Shown here piece after piece: positions 51,888-62,245 of a DNA stretch of 64,000 nucleotides. The DNA comes from Vanrija pseudolonga (lineage: Eukaryota; Basidiomycota; Tremellomycetes; Trichosporonales; Trichosporonaceae). Location: positions 124,001 through 188,000 of the forward strand of contig NC_085855.1 in the NCBI RefSeq assembly GCF_020906515.1, written 5' to 3'. Each line of letters begins with the position of its first letter. Within the stretch, counting starts at the first letter, position 1. The position numbers were made by a program, and so were the translations under genes. The notes below the pieces were generated by a model. The model worked only from the letters and a program-made list of their open reading frames with translations. It made no database searches and was not told the DNA's origin.

Positions 51888-53000
51888 CTACCCGGTGCTT
51901 TGCTCCGGCGGGACAGTGAAGCGGCGGTACAGCTCGTCCCCTCCCCTATCGCGCAGGGACGCGACCGTGTCGACAGTGATGGCGCCGAGCAGCGCCCTCA
52001 TCTGGCCGTTGGCGAGGTCGTCACCGGCAACCATGCGGTTCGACCAGTCGTCAAAGTCCTCGTCCGCCTCGATGACCTGAAACCGGCGCACAGCGAACCC
52101 AATCATGCTGCGGAGGGCGTGCCGGCGCTCGTCCCACCGGACGGGGAGCGGGTCATTGCTCACCCACTTGTCGGACACGTCTTCGAGCCCGAGGAAGGCA
52201 AAGTTGACGCGGGGGAGCAAGGCCGCAACGCTGAGCAGCAGGCTCGAGAGCACGCCGAACGTGTTCTGCGGCGGATGCGCCTTGGGCGGCGCGGTGCCAG
52301 CGCGCACGATGACGAAGACGGACGAGAGGTGGTCCACGCGGGAGAGGTGGTCGGCGCGCACGGCGACTCCGTTGAGCGGGAAGTTGAGGACGACTACACG
52401 CGCCGCGGGGCCAGGGAACGCCTGGAATAAGTTTGCGAACTCGCTTTCCGCGACCGGCAGGGGGACGTAGACGCTCATGTTCGCCTTTGGCTCGATAAAG
52501 GCCACGAGCCGGGCCGCGGAGGGCAGGTCGAACACGCTCGGCATGTACGTGTTGCCGTAGTACCGGTGAGTCGTGACGCCCCCCAAGGCCCGCCCGAGCT
52601 CGAAGAGCGCGTCAATGTCGAGCCTGCGGAGGCCATCGAGAACCGGGTACATGTACTGGCCGTGCGCGACCTCGTCGAGCACCACGCAGTGGGCTTTGAG
52701 CCGCGCGAGGGTAAGCGCGCGGGCAGCAGCGCCGCCGTTGAAGTCGAGCCCCGGCACCCGGCGGCGCGTACATGGGTGCTGCGGCTCGACGGTGGCCCCG
52801 GTGCCCGACTTGACGATGCGTACCGCTACGTGCGTGTACAGCTTGCTGCTGATGCGCGCGTGGAGGTCGGTGCACGTCGCGCGCAGGGCGGGGTAGGTTG
52901 ACTCGTCGGCGTGATGCAGGATCTCGTCCCAGATGGCTGGGTACGATGTGGGCGAGAGCGCGGGGCGCGGTGCTGGTGTGCCGGGACGTGGGGGCGGCAT
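51888..53000 (-). CDS. F-box-like protein F2
   Basis: Intronless, 370 residues, start at 53000 (MPPPRPGTPAPRP). F-box-like stretch SPTSYPAIWDEILHHADEST with YPALRATCTDLHARI, then the family stations LYTHVAVRIV, RRRVPGLDFNGG, VVLDEVAHGQYMYPV, GGVTTHRYYGN, FDLPSAARLVAFIEP, ARVVVLNFPLNG, LLPRVNFAFLGLEDVSDKWV and ITVDTVASLRDRGGDELYRR. Pro-rich head, no membrane segment. The closest look-alike is F3, with which it shares the same opening and the SxLxxSVAxLxPRVxxxxxGLE block. Its body differs enough from its neighbours to suggest fast evolution after duplication. Substrate recognition part unknown. Confidence 0.65.
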   Translation of the reverse strand: MPPPRPGTPAPRPALSPTSYPAIWDEILHHADESTYPALRATCTDLHARISSKLYTHVAVRIVKSGTGATVEPQHPCTRRRVPGLDFNGGAAARALTLARLKAHCVVLDEVAHGQYMYPVLDGLRRLDIDALFELGRALGGVTTHRYYGNTYMPSVFDLPSAARLVAFIEPKANMSVYVPLPVAESEFANLFQAFPGPAARVVVLNFPLNGVAVRADHLSRVDHLSSVFVIVRAGTAPPKAHPPQNTFGVLSSLLLSVAALLPRVNFAFLGLEDVSDKWVSNDPLPVRWDERRHALRSMIGFAVRRFQVIEADEDFDDWSNRMVAGDDLANGQMRALLGAITVDTVASLRDRGGDELYRRFTVPPEQSTG

Positions 53001-53252
53001 GGTTGTTGCGTCAGTCTTGTTGCCAGTTGTTGGTTGAGTGTCAAGTGCCAGGTGAAGTGAGACGCGCCGGTGGAGGTGGATCTGGTTTGGCGTGGTGGGC
53101 ATGGGCACAGCTTGGTGTCAACCAACCCCCAGTCCGGTCAATGTCGGTAAGTGTGCGTCGTCATCAGCCTGTTCATTGCTTGTCTTCTACTTCTATGTAC
53201 ATGTGATCTTCTCTCACTTCGAGGTGAGCGTGAACCCAGGGGGTGTCACGCA

Positions 53253-54404
53253 CTACTGCCCGGCGCCGTTGCCGGCGTTGACTTGGACACACCACGCGGC
53301 AGGCGGGATCATGAACATGTCAAACGCCCCGTCCCCGATCGACTCGCGCATCTGCTCGAGCGACTTGACAGAGATCGATTCCATGATGGGACCGATGCCG
53401 ATGACCTCGTCGCCGTCCCCTTTCTCGAGGCTCGCCGCCCACTCAGTTCCCTTCCCCGCACTAAGAACCTGGCAGCAGCGAATCCAGAGGGCGATCTCCT
53501 TGCAGAGGTGATGGCGGCGCTCAGAGGCACCGGTGGGAACGACGTTGGTGCTCAGCCACTTGTCCGGCAGCGCTTCGAGGCCGGAGATGACGACCTTGAC
53601 GCGGGGGAACAGCGGCGCGAGGCTGGTGAAAAGGCCCGAAAGGCCGGCACACCAGCGCAGCGGGGCGGGAGGCGGCGCGTCGCCCTTGTGCACAATGATT
53701 CCGATCCGCTCGAGGTTGGCCATGTGCTGAAGGCTGTCGGCGCGGAAGCCAGTCGCCCCGATTGTGACGTTGATGATGACCCCTCGCACCGACGGGCCGG
53801 GTGTCGCGAGGAAGAGGGGCATAGCCAAGGGGTCGGGGAAGTCGTCTTCCTCGGACTCGTAACCGGCGTACGGGTCGGGCTTGGGGTGGAGGAAGGCGAC
53901 GACCTTGCGAACTTGGGGCAGCGAAAACAGGGACCAGTAGTACTCGGCGTTGACCCGGTGCACGGTGACATTCTCCAGCGCACGCTCGAGGGCGCCGAAC
54001 GTGTCAAGGGCGGCGTCGCATACGTCGTGCAGAACCGGCACGCCGTGGACGACCTCGTCGAGTGACGTGCAGAAGAGGTACAGCCTGTCCAGGCACAAGA
54101 CTGGGTTGGTGGCAAAGTCGAGGCCGGGGAGACGACGGTGGGTGTACGGCGCGCACAGGTCGATGTGCAGGCGGTCGGTCTGCTTGGTGAGGTGCACCTC
54201 GACGTGGTTGTAGAGACGGGCGGCGACTTCGCCGTAAAGCGTGGAGCAGGTCGCGCGGAGGGCGGAGAAGGTGGCTTGATCGGCGTAGAAGAGGATTTGG
54301 TCCCAGATGTGGGGGTAAGAGGTAGGCGCGAGAGCTGGCGGCGAGGGAGTGGGACGTGCTGCTGCACTGCCTGGGGCTGGAGGTGATGCTTGCGTCGTGG
54401 TCAT
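53253..54404 (-). CDS. F-box-like protein F3
   Basis: Intronless, 383 residues. It starts MTTTQASPPAPG; the F-box-like stretch is APTSYPHIWDQILFYADQAT with FSALRATCSTLYGEV. Family stations follow: LYNHVEVHLTKQTDRLHIDL, PYTHRRLPGLDF, TSLDEVVHGVPVLHD, ENVTVHRVNAEYYWSLFSLP, VRKVVAFLHP, VRGVIINVTIG, LFPRVKVVISGLEALPDKWL and SVKSLEQMRESIGD. An acidic patch (GYESEEDDFPDP) lies mid-protein. The 5' leader carries a long CAA-type repeat ending about ten bases before the ATG (separate entry). Same strand and orientation as F1, F2, F4 and F5. Confidence 0.65.
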   Translation of the reverse strand: MTTTQASPPAPGSAAARPTPSPPALAPTSYPHIWDQILFYADQATFSALRATCSTLYGEVAARLYNHVEVHLTKQTDRLHIDLCAPYTHRRLPGLDFATNPVLCLDRLYLFCTSLDEVVHGVPVLHDVCDAALDTFGALERALENVTVHRVNAEYYWSLFSLPQVRKVVAFLHPKPDPYAGYESEEDDFPDPLAMPLFLATPGPSVRGVIINVTIGATGFRADSLQHMANLERIGIIVHKGDAPPPAPLRWCAGLSGLFTSLAPLFPRVKVVISGLEALPDKWLSTNVVPTGASERRHHLCKEIALWIRCCQVLSAGKGTEWAASLEKGDGDEVIGIGPIMESISVKSLEQMRESIGDGAFDMFMIPPAAWCVQVNAGNGAGQ

Positions 54405-54414
54405 GACTGCTTGG

Positions 54415-54415
54415 G

Positions 54416-54487
<72 letters not shown>
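54415..54487 (-). repeat. (GTT)n microsatellite, (AAC)n on the transcript, in the 5' leader of F3
   Basis: About 23 perfect GTT units on the plus strand, plus a short interrupted tail to about 54495. On the F3 transcript this is an AAC/CAA repeat that stops some ten bases before the start codon. Confidence 0.9.
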
Positions 54488-54764
54488 GTTGTTGAGAGAG
54501 AAGATCCAGAAATAAGAGTTGTTATTGTGGATCGGCGTTCGTTGGGTGGCGGTTGACTCATCCGCCATGGAGGCAAACAGCGGGCGCGGGCGCGCCACTT
54601 CAACAACCTCCTAGTCACCGGCTCCGGGTCATAGGGGGCGGATGAAGTGCGATGATTTGCTTTGGATCAATGTATTGCTGTTGTCATGGAAAATCTACCG
54701 ATGTACATGTATGTACGCCTCATACTTTGAAGCAGCCGCCAGCAGAGGCATCGATTGTCGATGA

Positions 54765-55901
54765 CTACTCCCCGTCACCATCTCCGGAGAGACGACGCTC
54801 GACTGACGAGCCAGGGGGCTTCGTGAAGAAGCGAAAAAGCTCCTCCCCAAGCACTTCACGAAGATGCTCAACCTCCCCGAGCACAATCGCCTTCCTGAGC
54901 GCCTCAAGCTCCGCCATCTCACGATCACGGCGCTCCATCACAGCCTTTGACCATGGGCTGATCCCGCCGCCAGCCTCCGCCATCGATTTGGAAGAGCCGA
55001 TGAGAACGGCGGTCATCAGGTTGAGGCGTGGCTCGCGTGCCTCCCATATGATGGGAGCGGGAGCCTGGTCGGAGTCTTCGTGCTTGTCCGGGAAGAGTTC
55101 GAGCCCGCTGATGATGAGCTTTACACGAGGCATCAAGGTCGAGAGTGCAAGGAACAGGCTTGACAGCGCCCTCCACACATCAGTCGTTGTTTGCAGTTGG
55201 CTTTCATTCTTGCGAAGGTTGACGACCACGGACTCGAGCTTTGGCATGTGAGCAAGATCGTAGAAACGGAAGCGGGTGTCGCCGAGCTCAATGTTGACGG
55301 CAACGATTCGGAGAAACCGAGCAGGGAGGTCGCAGAAGAGACGACGGTTTCGGAGTTCTCCTTGAGCAGAACCGGTCGATGTGGGATTTTCAAGGAACGC
55401 AACCACTGTGTCGAGTCGCGCCAGGTCAAACAACGAGGCGTAGTTGCGCCCCGCACGCCTGTGGGACATGACGTCGTGTAGTGCGACCTCCAGTGATCGG
55501 AAGGCTTCGATGTCGGCTTCGTGCACGCCACTGAGAGTCATCGTGGCCGGGTTGACTACCTTGTCGATGGTCAGGCAGCACGACTTGAGCCTCGATACGC
55601 AGAGGGCGCGAGCACCGACCCAATCGAGACCGGGAACGCGGTGATTCGTGTACGGCGCAAGCAGGTCGATGTGCAAGCGGTCGCCAGATTTTGTAAGGTG
55701 GACCCCAACGTGCTCGTACAGCTTCTTGTTGATGCGCTTGTGCAGGTCCTTACTCGTCGCGCGGAGAGAAGGGAAGGTCGACTCGTCGGCGTGGAGGAGG
55801 ATTTCGTCCCATACCATAGGGAAGGAGGTGGGCGTGAGAGCCAGTGGAGGGAAGGGGCTCCTTGCGCCGCCGCTATGAGTCACATGCGAGGTAGTAGGCA
55901 T
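54765..55901 (-). CDS. F-box-like protein F4
   Basis: Intronless, 378 residues. The start at 55901 (MPTTSHVTHSGG) is preferred to an upstream Met because F5 has the same CAT-GCTTGTCGAG context, and a TATAAA box lies about 125 bases upstream (56023-56028). F-box-like stretch LTPTSFPMVWDEILLHADES with FPSLRATSKDLHKRI. Stations: LYEHVGVHLTKSGDRLHIDL, PYTNHRVPGLDWVGARALCV, MSHRRAGRNYASLFDLARLD, VVAFLENP, LMPRVKLIISGLELFPDK. The C-terminus is Glu/Arg-rich (MERRDREMAELEALRKAI) and may form a coiled coil. Very close to F5 in the first 150 residues, so this pair is the youngest duplication of the block. Confidence 0.65.
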   Translation of the reverse strand: MPTTSHVTHSGGARSPFPPLALTPTSFPMVWDEILLHADESTFPSLRATSKDLHKRINKKLYEHVGVHLTKSGDRLHIDLLAPYTNHRVPGLDWVGARALCVSRLKSCCLTIDKVVNPATMTLSGVHEADIEAFRSLEVALHDVMSHRRAGRNYASLFDLARLDTVVAFLENPTSTGSAQGELRNRRLFCDLPARFLRIVAVNIELGDTRFRFYDLAHMPKLESVVVNLRKNESQLQTTTDVWRALSSLFLALSTLMPRVKLIISGLELFPDKHEDSDQAPAPIIWEAREPRLNLMTAVLIGSSKSMAEAGGGISPWSKAVMERRDREMAELEALRKAIVLGEVEHLREVLGEELFRFFTKPPGSSVERRLSGDGDGE

Positions 55902-56189
55902 GCTTGTCGAGTGATTAATGTCTTGTTGTTGGAGAGAGTTGAGTGAAAGTGAAAGAGTGAGAGTTGAGAGAGAAAGAGAAGAAGCGAGTTGAGTCATTGT
56001 TGTGTGGATCAGCGGTGCGGAATTTATAGTGCGGTACTTGGTCACTCAATCTCCCGGCCGCCCCACACCTCACCCAGAGTCATTGCGAGTGTCCCCTAGA
56101 CTCATGTCAATGCTGTACGGTACATGGCATCGCTCTCATCATGGTCACTTCATTTACATGTCACTGCTATGTAGAGCGTTCATACTTTG

Positions 56190-57302
56190 CTACTCCTCGC
56201 TGGCGTGGCTGGCGAGAGGACGGCCAACGACCATGGCGAGGGGCAGTGCCATGCGTCGATACGGCTCCTTCCCCTTAGTCGCGCGCAGATACTCAAGGGT
56301 CTTGATCGCGATCGCGTTCTTGATGTCTTCAAACTCGGCCCGCTCGCCCTCCGCCCCGTCCCCTACACGTCCCATCCACGTGCCGCGTTCGTTCCCCATC
56401 TCAACCGACTTGTGGTCGCCAATGGAGATGGCGATTTTCGTGTGGAACCAGATCTTCCGTTGCTCCCATGCCATATTAATGTGATTGTCCAGCTCCGGGC
56501 AGAGTTCGAGCCCGCAAATGACGAGCTTCGCCCTGGGAAGAAACCGAGCGATGCCGTAGAACAGGCTTGCCAGTGTGACCCATGGGTCCAGTGGAATCTC
56601 ATCCTTGTGGAGGATGAGGATGAGATGCTGGAGGTTTGGCAAGTGGGGGAGGTTGTACCAGAGGACAAGGTTGTCGCCCAGTCGAAAGTTGATCTCGACC
56701 GTCGTCGCTAACGAGCCGCGGAGGTTCCAGGAAATGGGGTAGACGGGGTTAACGAGCTCTGGAACGACGATGGTGTGGGGACTGGGGTCCAAGAATGTCG
56801 TCATGGTCCGAAGCCGAGGGAGGGCGAAAATCGAAGCATAGGCGCTCCCCGCGCACCGATGGGACGTGACGTTTGATAATGCCTTCTCGAGCGCTCGGAA
56901 GGCTTCTGTATCGACGTGACACACGCCGCTGAGAGCTGGCTGTGGGGAAGTCGCCACTACCTCGTCGATTACCACGCAGTACGAGCTCAGCCTCGACAGG
57001 CAGAGGCCACGCGCACCGTTCCAGTCGAGACCGGGAACGCGCTGGCCCGAGTAGGGGGCGCGCAGGTCGATGTCGAGGCGGTCACCGGACTTGGTGATGT
57101 GGATACCAACGTGCTTGTACAGCTTCTCGCTGGTGCACTTGTGGAGATACTTGCTCGTCGCGCGTAGGGAAAGAACGGTGGACGCGTCGGCGTGGACGAG
57201 GATGAGGTCCCACACCATGGGGAATGAGGTCGGCGTGAGACCCAGTGGGGGGAAGGCCGTGGCTGGGCCACTGGTAGGAGGGACGGCTGAGGTCGTAGAC
57301 AT
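56190..57302 (-). CDS. F-box-like protein F5
   Basis: Intronless, 370 residues, starting MSTTSAVPPTSG. F-box-like stretch LTPTSFPMVWDLILVHADAS with LSLRATSKYLHKC, nearly as in F4, then LYKHVGIHITKSGDRLDIDL, PYSGQRVPGLDWNGARGLCL, VVIDEVVATSPQP, SNVTSHRCAGSAYASIFALP, LRTMTTFLDPSP, FLPRAKLVICGLELCPELD and a C-terminal IAIKTLEYLRATKGKEPYRR. Similarity with F4 extends into the untranslated leader (CATGCTTGTCGAGT near each start). Downstream neighbour of BRCT-like L8, on the same strand, 230 bases away. Confidence 0.65.
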   Translation of the reverse strand: MSTTSAVPPTSGPATAFPPLGLTPTSFPMVWDLILVHADASTVLSLRATSKYLHKCTSEKLYKHVGIHITKSGDRLDIDLRAPYSGQRVPGLDWNGARGLCLSRLSSYCVVIDEVVATSPQPALSGVCHVDTEAFRALEKALSNVTSHRCAGSAYASIFALPRLRTMTTFLDPSPHTIVVPELVNPVYPISWNLRGSLATTVEINFRLGDNLVLWYNLPHLPNLQHLILILHKDEIPLDPWVTLASLFYGIARFLPRAKLVICGLELCPELDNHINMAWEQRKIWFHTKIAISIGDHKSVEMGNERGTWMGRVGDGAEGERAEFEDIKNAIAIKTLEYLRATKGKEPYRRMALPLAMVVGRPLASHASEE

Positions 57303-57531
57303 GCTTGTCGAGTCGTTGATGTCTCGTTGTAGAGTTGAGAGAGAGAGTTGAAAGAGAAGAGCGGAGTTTATGTGTCGGTGTGTGGGTCGGCGGTGCGGCG
57401 GTGCGGTTGGAGGCGTCGTTTGGTGGAGGTTGAGTCATCGTCTGTGAGTGTGGCAATGTGGCAAAAAACACGTCGAGCCGATGACCTGCATAGACTCGAC
57501 CCGTGCTACATACACAAAGCTCGTGTAAGGT

Positions 57532-58474
57532 TTACTCCTGCTCGTCCTCGTCGTCCTCCTTCTCCTCCTTCTTGACCATTACGGCATCCTCGTCCTCGTC
57601 GTCCTCCCCATCCAGCCCAAAGATAGGGTACCATGCCGTCGGACACCAGCCCTTGTCAAGGCAGTCGATCACCCACTCCTTGCGCACAACCTCGGTGCCG
57701 GCCGGACGACGAGCGATGAGGCGCTGCTGCTGGAGCGACAGCTCCTCCCAAGCGGGCTCGGGGAAGACAAGGATCTCGGCGTCCTCGAAAGCTGTAATCT
57801 CGCCACCGCGTTCCTGTCGTCAGCGGTGACAGACGTGAGCTGTACTCACTTCGACCATCCTAGAGAAGCGGGCGCACGTGTCATCGAGGAAGATCTTGAA
57901 GGGGCGGTCTTGACCTCGGTAGTGGAAAGTGGGGCCGCCGACACTGCCGAACAACGACTTGGGAACAGACACGAGGCTGGAGTCAGCCGCGTTCTCCATG
58001 TACCGCACTCACCTCGCGCCAAAGGCGTCGATCGTCTGCGCAGACGTGTCACACTTGCGCTTACGGATACACTTGCGGAGCCACGACGAGCGGAAGAAGA
58101 GGGGCCGGTTGCGTGGGCGGGCCATGGCAGCGGTCAGCATCAGGTGGTCGAGACCGCCCTCGGTGGTCTCCTCAAGAGTCATGTTCTCGTCCACGTAGTG
58201 CAGGTAGTGACGGCGCTTCTTCGGCACGGCGGGGGGGCGCTCGATGATGAAGAAGTCGGCAGGCGCGCCCCACCCGGGGAAGGGCTGGCGCATGATGTAC
58301 CCACCGTGGCACTGTGGGTTAGAGGGGACGGAGAGAGGTAGGCTGACTCACCCTGATGAGGTGCTTCTCGCGCATGACGACGTGCGGGTCGCGGCCGGTC
58401 ATCTGGACGTAGAAGCATTTGCCGACAAAGGTGGATGACAGCCAACGGCTGGGGGGCAGGCGGCCGACGAGCAT
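57532..58474 (-). CDS. tandem BRCT-like protein, locus L8, with acidic tail
   Basis: Four exons: 58474-58352 (123 nt), 58311-58013 (299), 57976-57850 (127) and 57813-57532 (282), 276 residues. This copy gives the clearest BRCT pattern. Unit 1: WLSSTFVGKCFYVQMTGRD, CHGGYIMRQPF, ADFFIIERP, HYLHYVDENM and LFFRSSWLRKCIRKRKC. Unit 2: RPFKIFLDDTCARFSRMVE, ERGGEITAFEDAEILVFPEP and EVVRKEWVIDCLDKGW. The GG turns and W-x-x-x-C helices are intact in both. The tail is a run of Asp/Glu/Lys (GEDDEDEDAVMVKKEEKEDD) not found in other copies. Exon 1 aligns with that of L2 at the same length. Likely a protein-binding, possibly nuclear, factor. Function unknown. Confidence 0.7.
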
Positions 58475-59393
58475 CGTCCGTGGGGTGAGATGGAGTGTTG
58501 TGGGAGGGAGTGTGAGTGAAAAGGTGCGGTGGGGTGAGTGCGGGTGTGAAGGATGGAGCGGAAGAGTGGATGAGCGACTTCGCATGTCAAGTCGGCTCTA
58601 TTTGTACGCAAGTCCTCGCCGGTCAGACAAGCAGAGGGGTGCTGAACGGAAGGTGTGCTGCACAGAGGGCGTGCTACATCACACGACAGCACCCATTGTT
58701 TGAGGTGCGACGAGCGCAGACAATTCGATGAGCCAACAATAAGACCATCGCACGCCGCCATCTCCACCTATCAGCAGATAGCGCGGTCGTCGTCGCAAGG
58801 TCGTGCACGCACACCACCGCAATGGGTTGTCACCGCAGCTGCTGTTTGCATCCATTGTCTTGGTGCGAGTCTGTCATCGACAATACATGGCTGAGATGAG
58901 CCACAATAGACTGGTTGTGATCCTTCCGCCTCGCACCAACCAGCTGCAGAGTGGCTCGCAAGCTATTGTGCACCTCGCACCAACTGGACGCCAGCGCCAA
59001 GCACTCGCCACGTGCAGCTCGCACCACCAACAACTCGCAAACCACGACAAGACTGCCACCTGCATGACGCCACTGGTTGTGAGGTGTGATGGTGAGGCAG
59101 TGGCACAGTTGTGGGCCACGTGGTTATCAGCGACAAAATCCGACCCCACTCGACAACCCCACACCGCCACACTCCCCCTGTCGACCGCCACACACACCAC
59201 CTCCTCCCAAACCCCTCCTCTCCTCTCCAAGCAGTCGGCGCCCTCACGTGACCCACGCAAGGCCAAACTGGTCCTTACGAGCTGGCACACACACACATTC
59301 ACCCGCGAGCGCCGTCCCTCCCCCTCTCTAACTTGATTTCACCACTGAACACATCCCACACGCAGTAACACAACACAACAACAACGCCCAACA
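58475..59393. other. divergent intergenic region between L8 and L9
   Basis: About 920 bases with promoters of both genes. A frame at 58803-59336 (+) is Thr/His/Ser-rich and shows no domain; not accepted. Confidence 0.45.
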
Positions 59394-60642
59394 ATGGCCC
59401 CTAACCCCCCCAACAACAGCAAGGCCCCGCGCACTGCAAGGGAGCTGATCACTGCGAGGCTGTACAGCCGGTACGTCCCCCCCCCCCCCCCCATTCCAAG
59501 CTGACGGGTAGGCTCGACACGCCGAGGCAGCCGAGGCAAACGGGGCAGCAGGGCCCTCTCCCCGCGGCTTCCAACGACGCTACAGCTCCCACGGGCGCAT
59601 CCTCGACCCCAGCGAACGCTCTCTCGGCTAGCAACGCCGATACTAGCTACCCGCCCACCCGCGCAACCGGCGCCGAGGACGCACGCGCCGCCAGCCCACG
59701 GCGAGCCCGACTCACCAGCGCTGCGCCCCCCCCCCAGAACGTTTCCACGACTACCCCGAACGCTCTCCCGACGCCTCGTGACCGTTCCCCCACCCCACGG
59801 CCTGCTCTTCCACTCCCTATCACCTACATCGATGCTCCCACTGCCTCACTGTCTCACCACGCTGTCGGACACATGCGCGGTCGCCTCGCGGCCTACTCGA
59901 GCTCCTTTGGGCCCTCTGCTGCTGTCAACTTGTCGGGGGGCGCAACCAACAACTTTACGAACTTCGGTGCTGCACAGTACAACATCGTCCATGGCTCTTC
60001 GCTCCAGACCCAGGCCACGCCAGGAGTGGGACACGCTCTTACACCCAACAAGCCGTCGCCCTTCACCCTCCAGACGCAGTCTGCAGCTCCCGCTGCTGGC
60101 TATGGACCCAATGCTGCCTCTGGCGGGTCCCCTCAGACGTTCACGGCCACAGACGACTCAATGGAGGTCATCGACGATTCCAGCGATGAAGACGTGATCC
60201 AGTTTCTCCAGCATGCCCCTCCAAACACTAAGTGGGCGGATCACAAGTCTCTCCACAGCACTGCCATCTTTGCAACCGCACCAAAGGCAGCTCCCACGGC
60301 CAAGGACGACCTCCAGAAGAAGATCTTCTCGCCCGGTCCGGGGAGGTCGATATCGTTCTTCCTCGACGCTGGATGTGCCCCGCGCCTCCCTGAGATGTTC
60401 AAGGTGAGTGCCCCCCCGAACGTCAGAGCTGACGGAAGGTCGAGGGGGGTGTCAATGTCGCGCCAGAGGACGCCCAGTTCCTGGTCTTCAACGTCCACTC
60501 GGCAGCCGACCTCACCCAGGAGCAGAAGGCATTCATCCGTGCCCAGCCCATGATGACCTTCGTCGTGACGCAGGGCTGGGTGCTGCAGTGCATTGCAGAA
60601 GGTCGCCTTGGAGATGTTCACAAGGCCCATCTTGCCATCTAG
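59394..60642 (+). CDS. single BRCT-like protein with long disordered head, locus L9
   Basis: Three exons (59394-59470, 59512-60403, 60439-60642), 390 residues. The first 270 residues are Pro/Ser/Thr/Ala-rich, low-complexity and probably disordered. An acidic linker (DDSMEVIDDSSDED) is followed by the BRCT-like unit: ISFFLDAGCAPRLPEMFK, VEGGVNVAPEDAQFLVFNVH and MTFVVTQGWVLQCIAEGRLG. This corresponds only to unit 2 (exons 3-4) of the tandem form, and the splice site between K and V-E-GG is at the same place. DDSSDED resembles a casein-kinase-2 or SUMO-interaction type acidic patch, an inference. Intron 1 contains a C16 run. Domain loss or an independent origin from a half gene is likely. Confidence 0.65.
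59477..59492. repeat. C16 homopolymer in intron 1 of locus L9
   Basis: Sixteen consecutive C within a 41-nt intron (59471-59511). The run is six bases after the donor and could be length-variable or affected by sequencing error. Confidence 0.8.
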
Positions 60643-61220
60643 TTTCAGCTTATCCATACTTTACCACATTTGACGATCTGTGATGAGTCGTTTGTTGTCT
60701 CGACTATTTTTTCTTCAAATTTTGGCAGTTTGTGCAGTGATGAGCAGTCGCCCCACTTGCACCCCCGCGCATTGGGTGTATCGTGCATGCACAAAAGGGA
60801 GAGATAAATGCACTCAAAATATTAGGCGTGCTACGCACGCAGCCTTGTTGGCCGGTGCGCGTGGTTGGCGCTTCTCCCATCCGTCGCCGCCATGCAAAAG
60901 AGTGTTTGTACTGGCTCTACTCGCATTCGAACACCCTTGCAATAATCCATGTTGCCTCTTTGTCTCAATGGCGCAGAACCAAGGTTATATTCGCACACTA
61001 ACAGTGTACCAGTACAGTGGCCCCATGCAGCACAGCTCACTGATGAGGCCCGGCGCGCAACGCGCCGCGCTGACCAGGTGCGAAAGTCGGCGCTGGTGCC
61101 TTCGGGCGCCGTACACCCCAACCACAACCCCAATCCTTTTCTCCACTCTCTCATTATCACTTCTCAAACTTCAAACTTCAACACTCTCTCATACCACCTC
61201 GTCATCACCCACAAGACACC
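60643..61220. other. intergenic, no supported gene
   Basis: About 580 bases between L9 and the small gene at 61221; promoter and 3' UTR sequence only. Confidence 0.45.
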
Positions 61221-61700
61221 ATGACCAACACCGCCACCACCCCCTCTCTCCCCACCCCGGAGGACATCGGCACGTGGCGCATCAACCCCATCTAGTGAGT
61301 CGCTCACGCCGACGCCACGACTGACCACAGTCTCTCCCGCCGTTTCCCGACCGCCCAGGGCCTCGTCCCCCTCTTCGTGGAGGACTACCTTCTCTTCCCA
61401 GGCGACATTCTCGCCAGTCTGGCCGAGCAGGGCCACAATCCCCTGCCCCTTGAAGACCTCGTCGTCTTCACCCTGGAGGGCCTCGCTCCCCGTCCCCCCA
61501 GCAAGCCTCAACCCCTCGTCCCTCCTCTCACGGAGGCGGAAACCATCGAGCTCAAGCTCTGGAGGCTCGACGCTGTGGAACGGGCTGAACGCGGGGAGGA
61601 CCTCGACTTCGGCGAGTGGTGGCAAGTATTCAGTGCATACATGGTCCATCACAAGCCCGGGGGCTCGGCTCCTGGTCCGTCTGTCGCGGACGTCGACTAG
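61221..61700 (+). CDS. small hypothetical protein
   Basis: Two exons (61221-61294, 61331-61700; 36-nt intron with CTGACCACAG end), 147 residues. It starts MTNTATTPSLPTPEDIGTWR and continues RRFPTAQGLVPLFVEDYLLF, LEDLVVFTLEGLAPRPP, ETIELKLWRLDAVERAERGE and LDFGEWWQVFSAYMVHH. No signal peptide, membrane segment or known motif; mostly helical by composition. It sits between BRCT-like loci L9 and L10 on the same strand but shares no BRCT features. Coding status rests on the clean intron and on normal amino-acid composition. Function unknown. Confidence 0.55.
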
Positions 61701-62245
61701 GCGGTCGAGGATGTGGTTGGAGGTATCAGGGGTGCTTGAAGCTTGTGGGGATGAGCATAGTGGGCTGGTCATGCATTATACGTCGTTTTTCGTTGGAATG
61801 GCTACTCGGCAACACTTTGGAAGAGCTGTTGTCTGGCGCTTGGCGACGTGCGCTCGTCGGCCAGTGCGTCCTGACGAGCTAAACGATTCCCGCGCCCAGA
61901 TATGGAGCGACGTGGACGCGTTGTTTGCGGCATTGACGACGCACAATGCGTTGCGTGACACGTTGCGGTGACCCTTTCACGGTCTTTGGCTATTGTAAAT
62001 CAACCTTCGTTAAAGAGGTCACAGGCACGCAGTGCACTGGGTGATGCAGCTGCAATGGTCCACTGTTTCTGTTGCCAACACGATCACTGCTTGACAATCG
62101 GGGGCAAGTGGTTGACTCGCCGTCGCCGTCGACATACACTGGCCAACACCTCGCCCAACCCATTGAGGTCGGCGTCAAACACCATCCAAACGCTTTAGAC
62201 ATCTTTGCACTCATTCCGCCCATTCCACCCACAACCAGAGACACA
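61701..62245. other. intergenic; possible extra exon sequence
   Basis: About 545 bases. One frame to 61971 reads DEHSGLVMHYTSFFVGMATR and SDVDALFAALTTHNALRDTL, which looks somewhat protein-like, but no ATG or splice link to the gene at 61221 could be justified. Confidence 0.35.
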
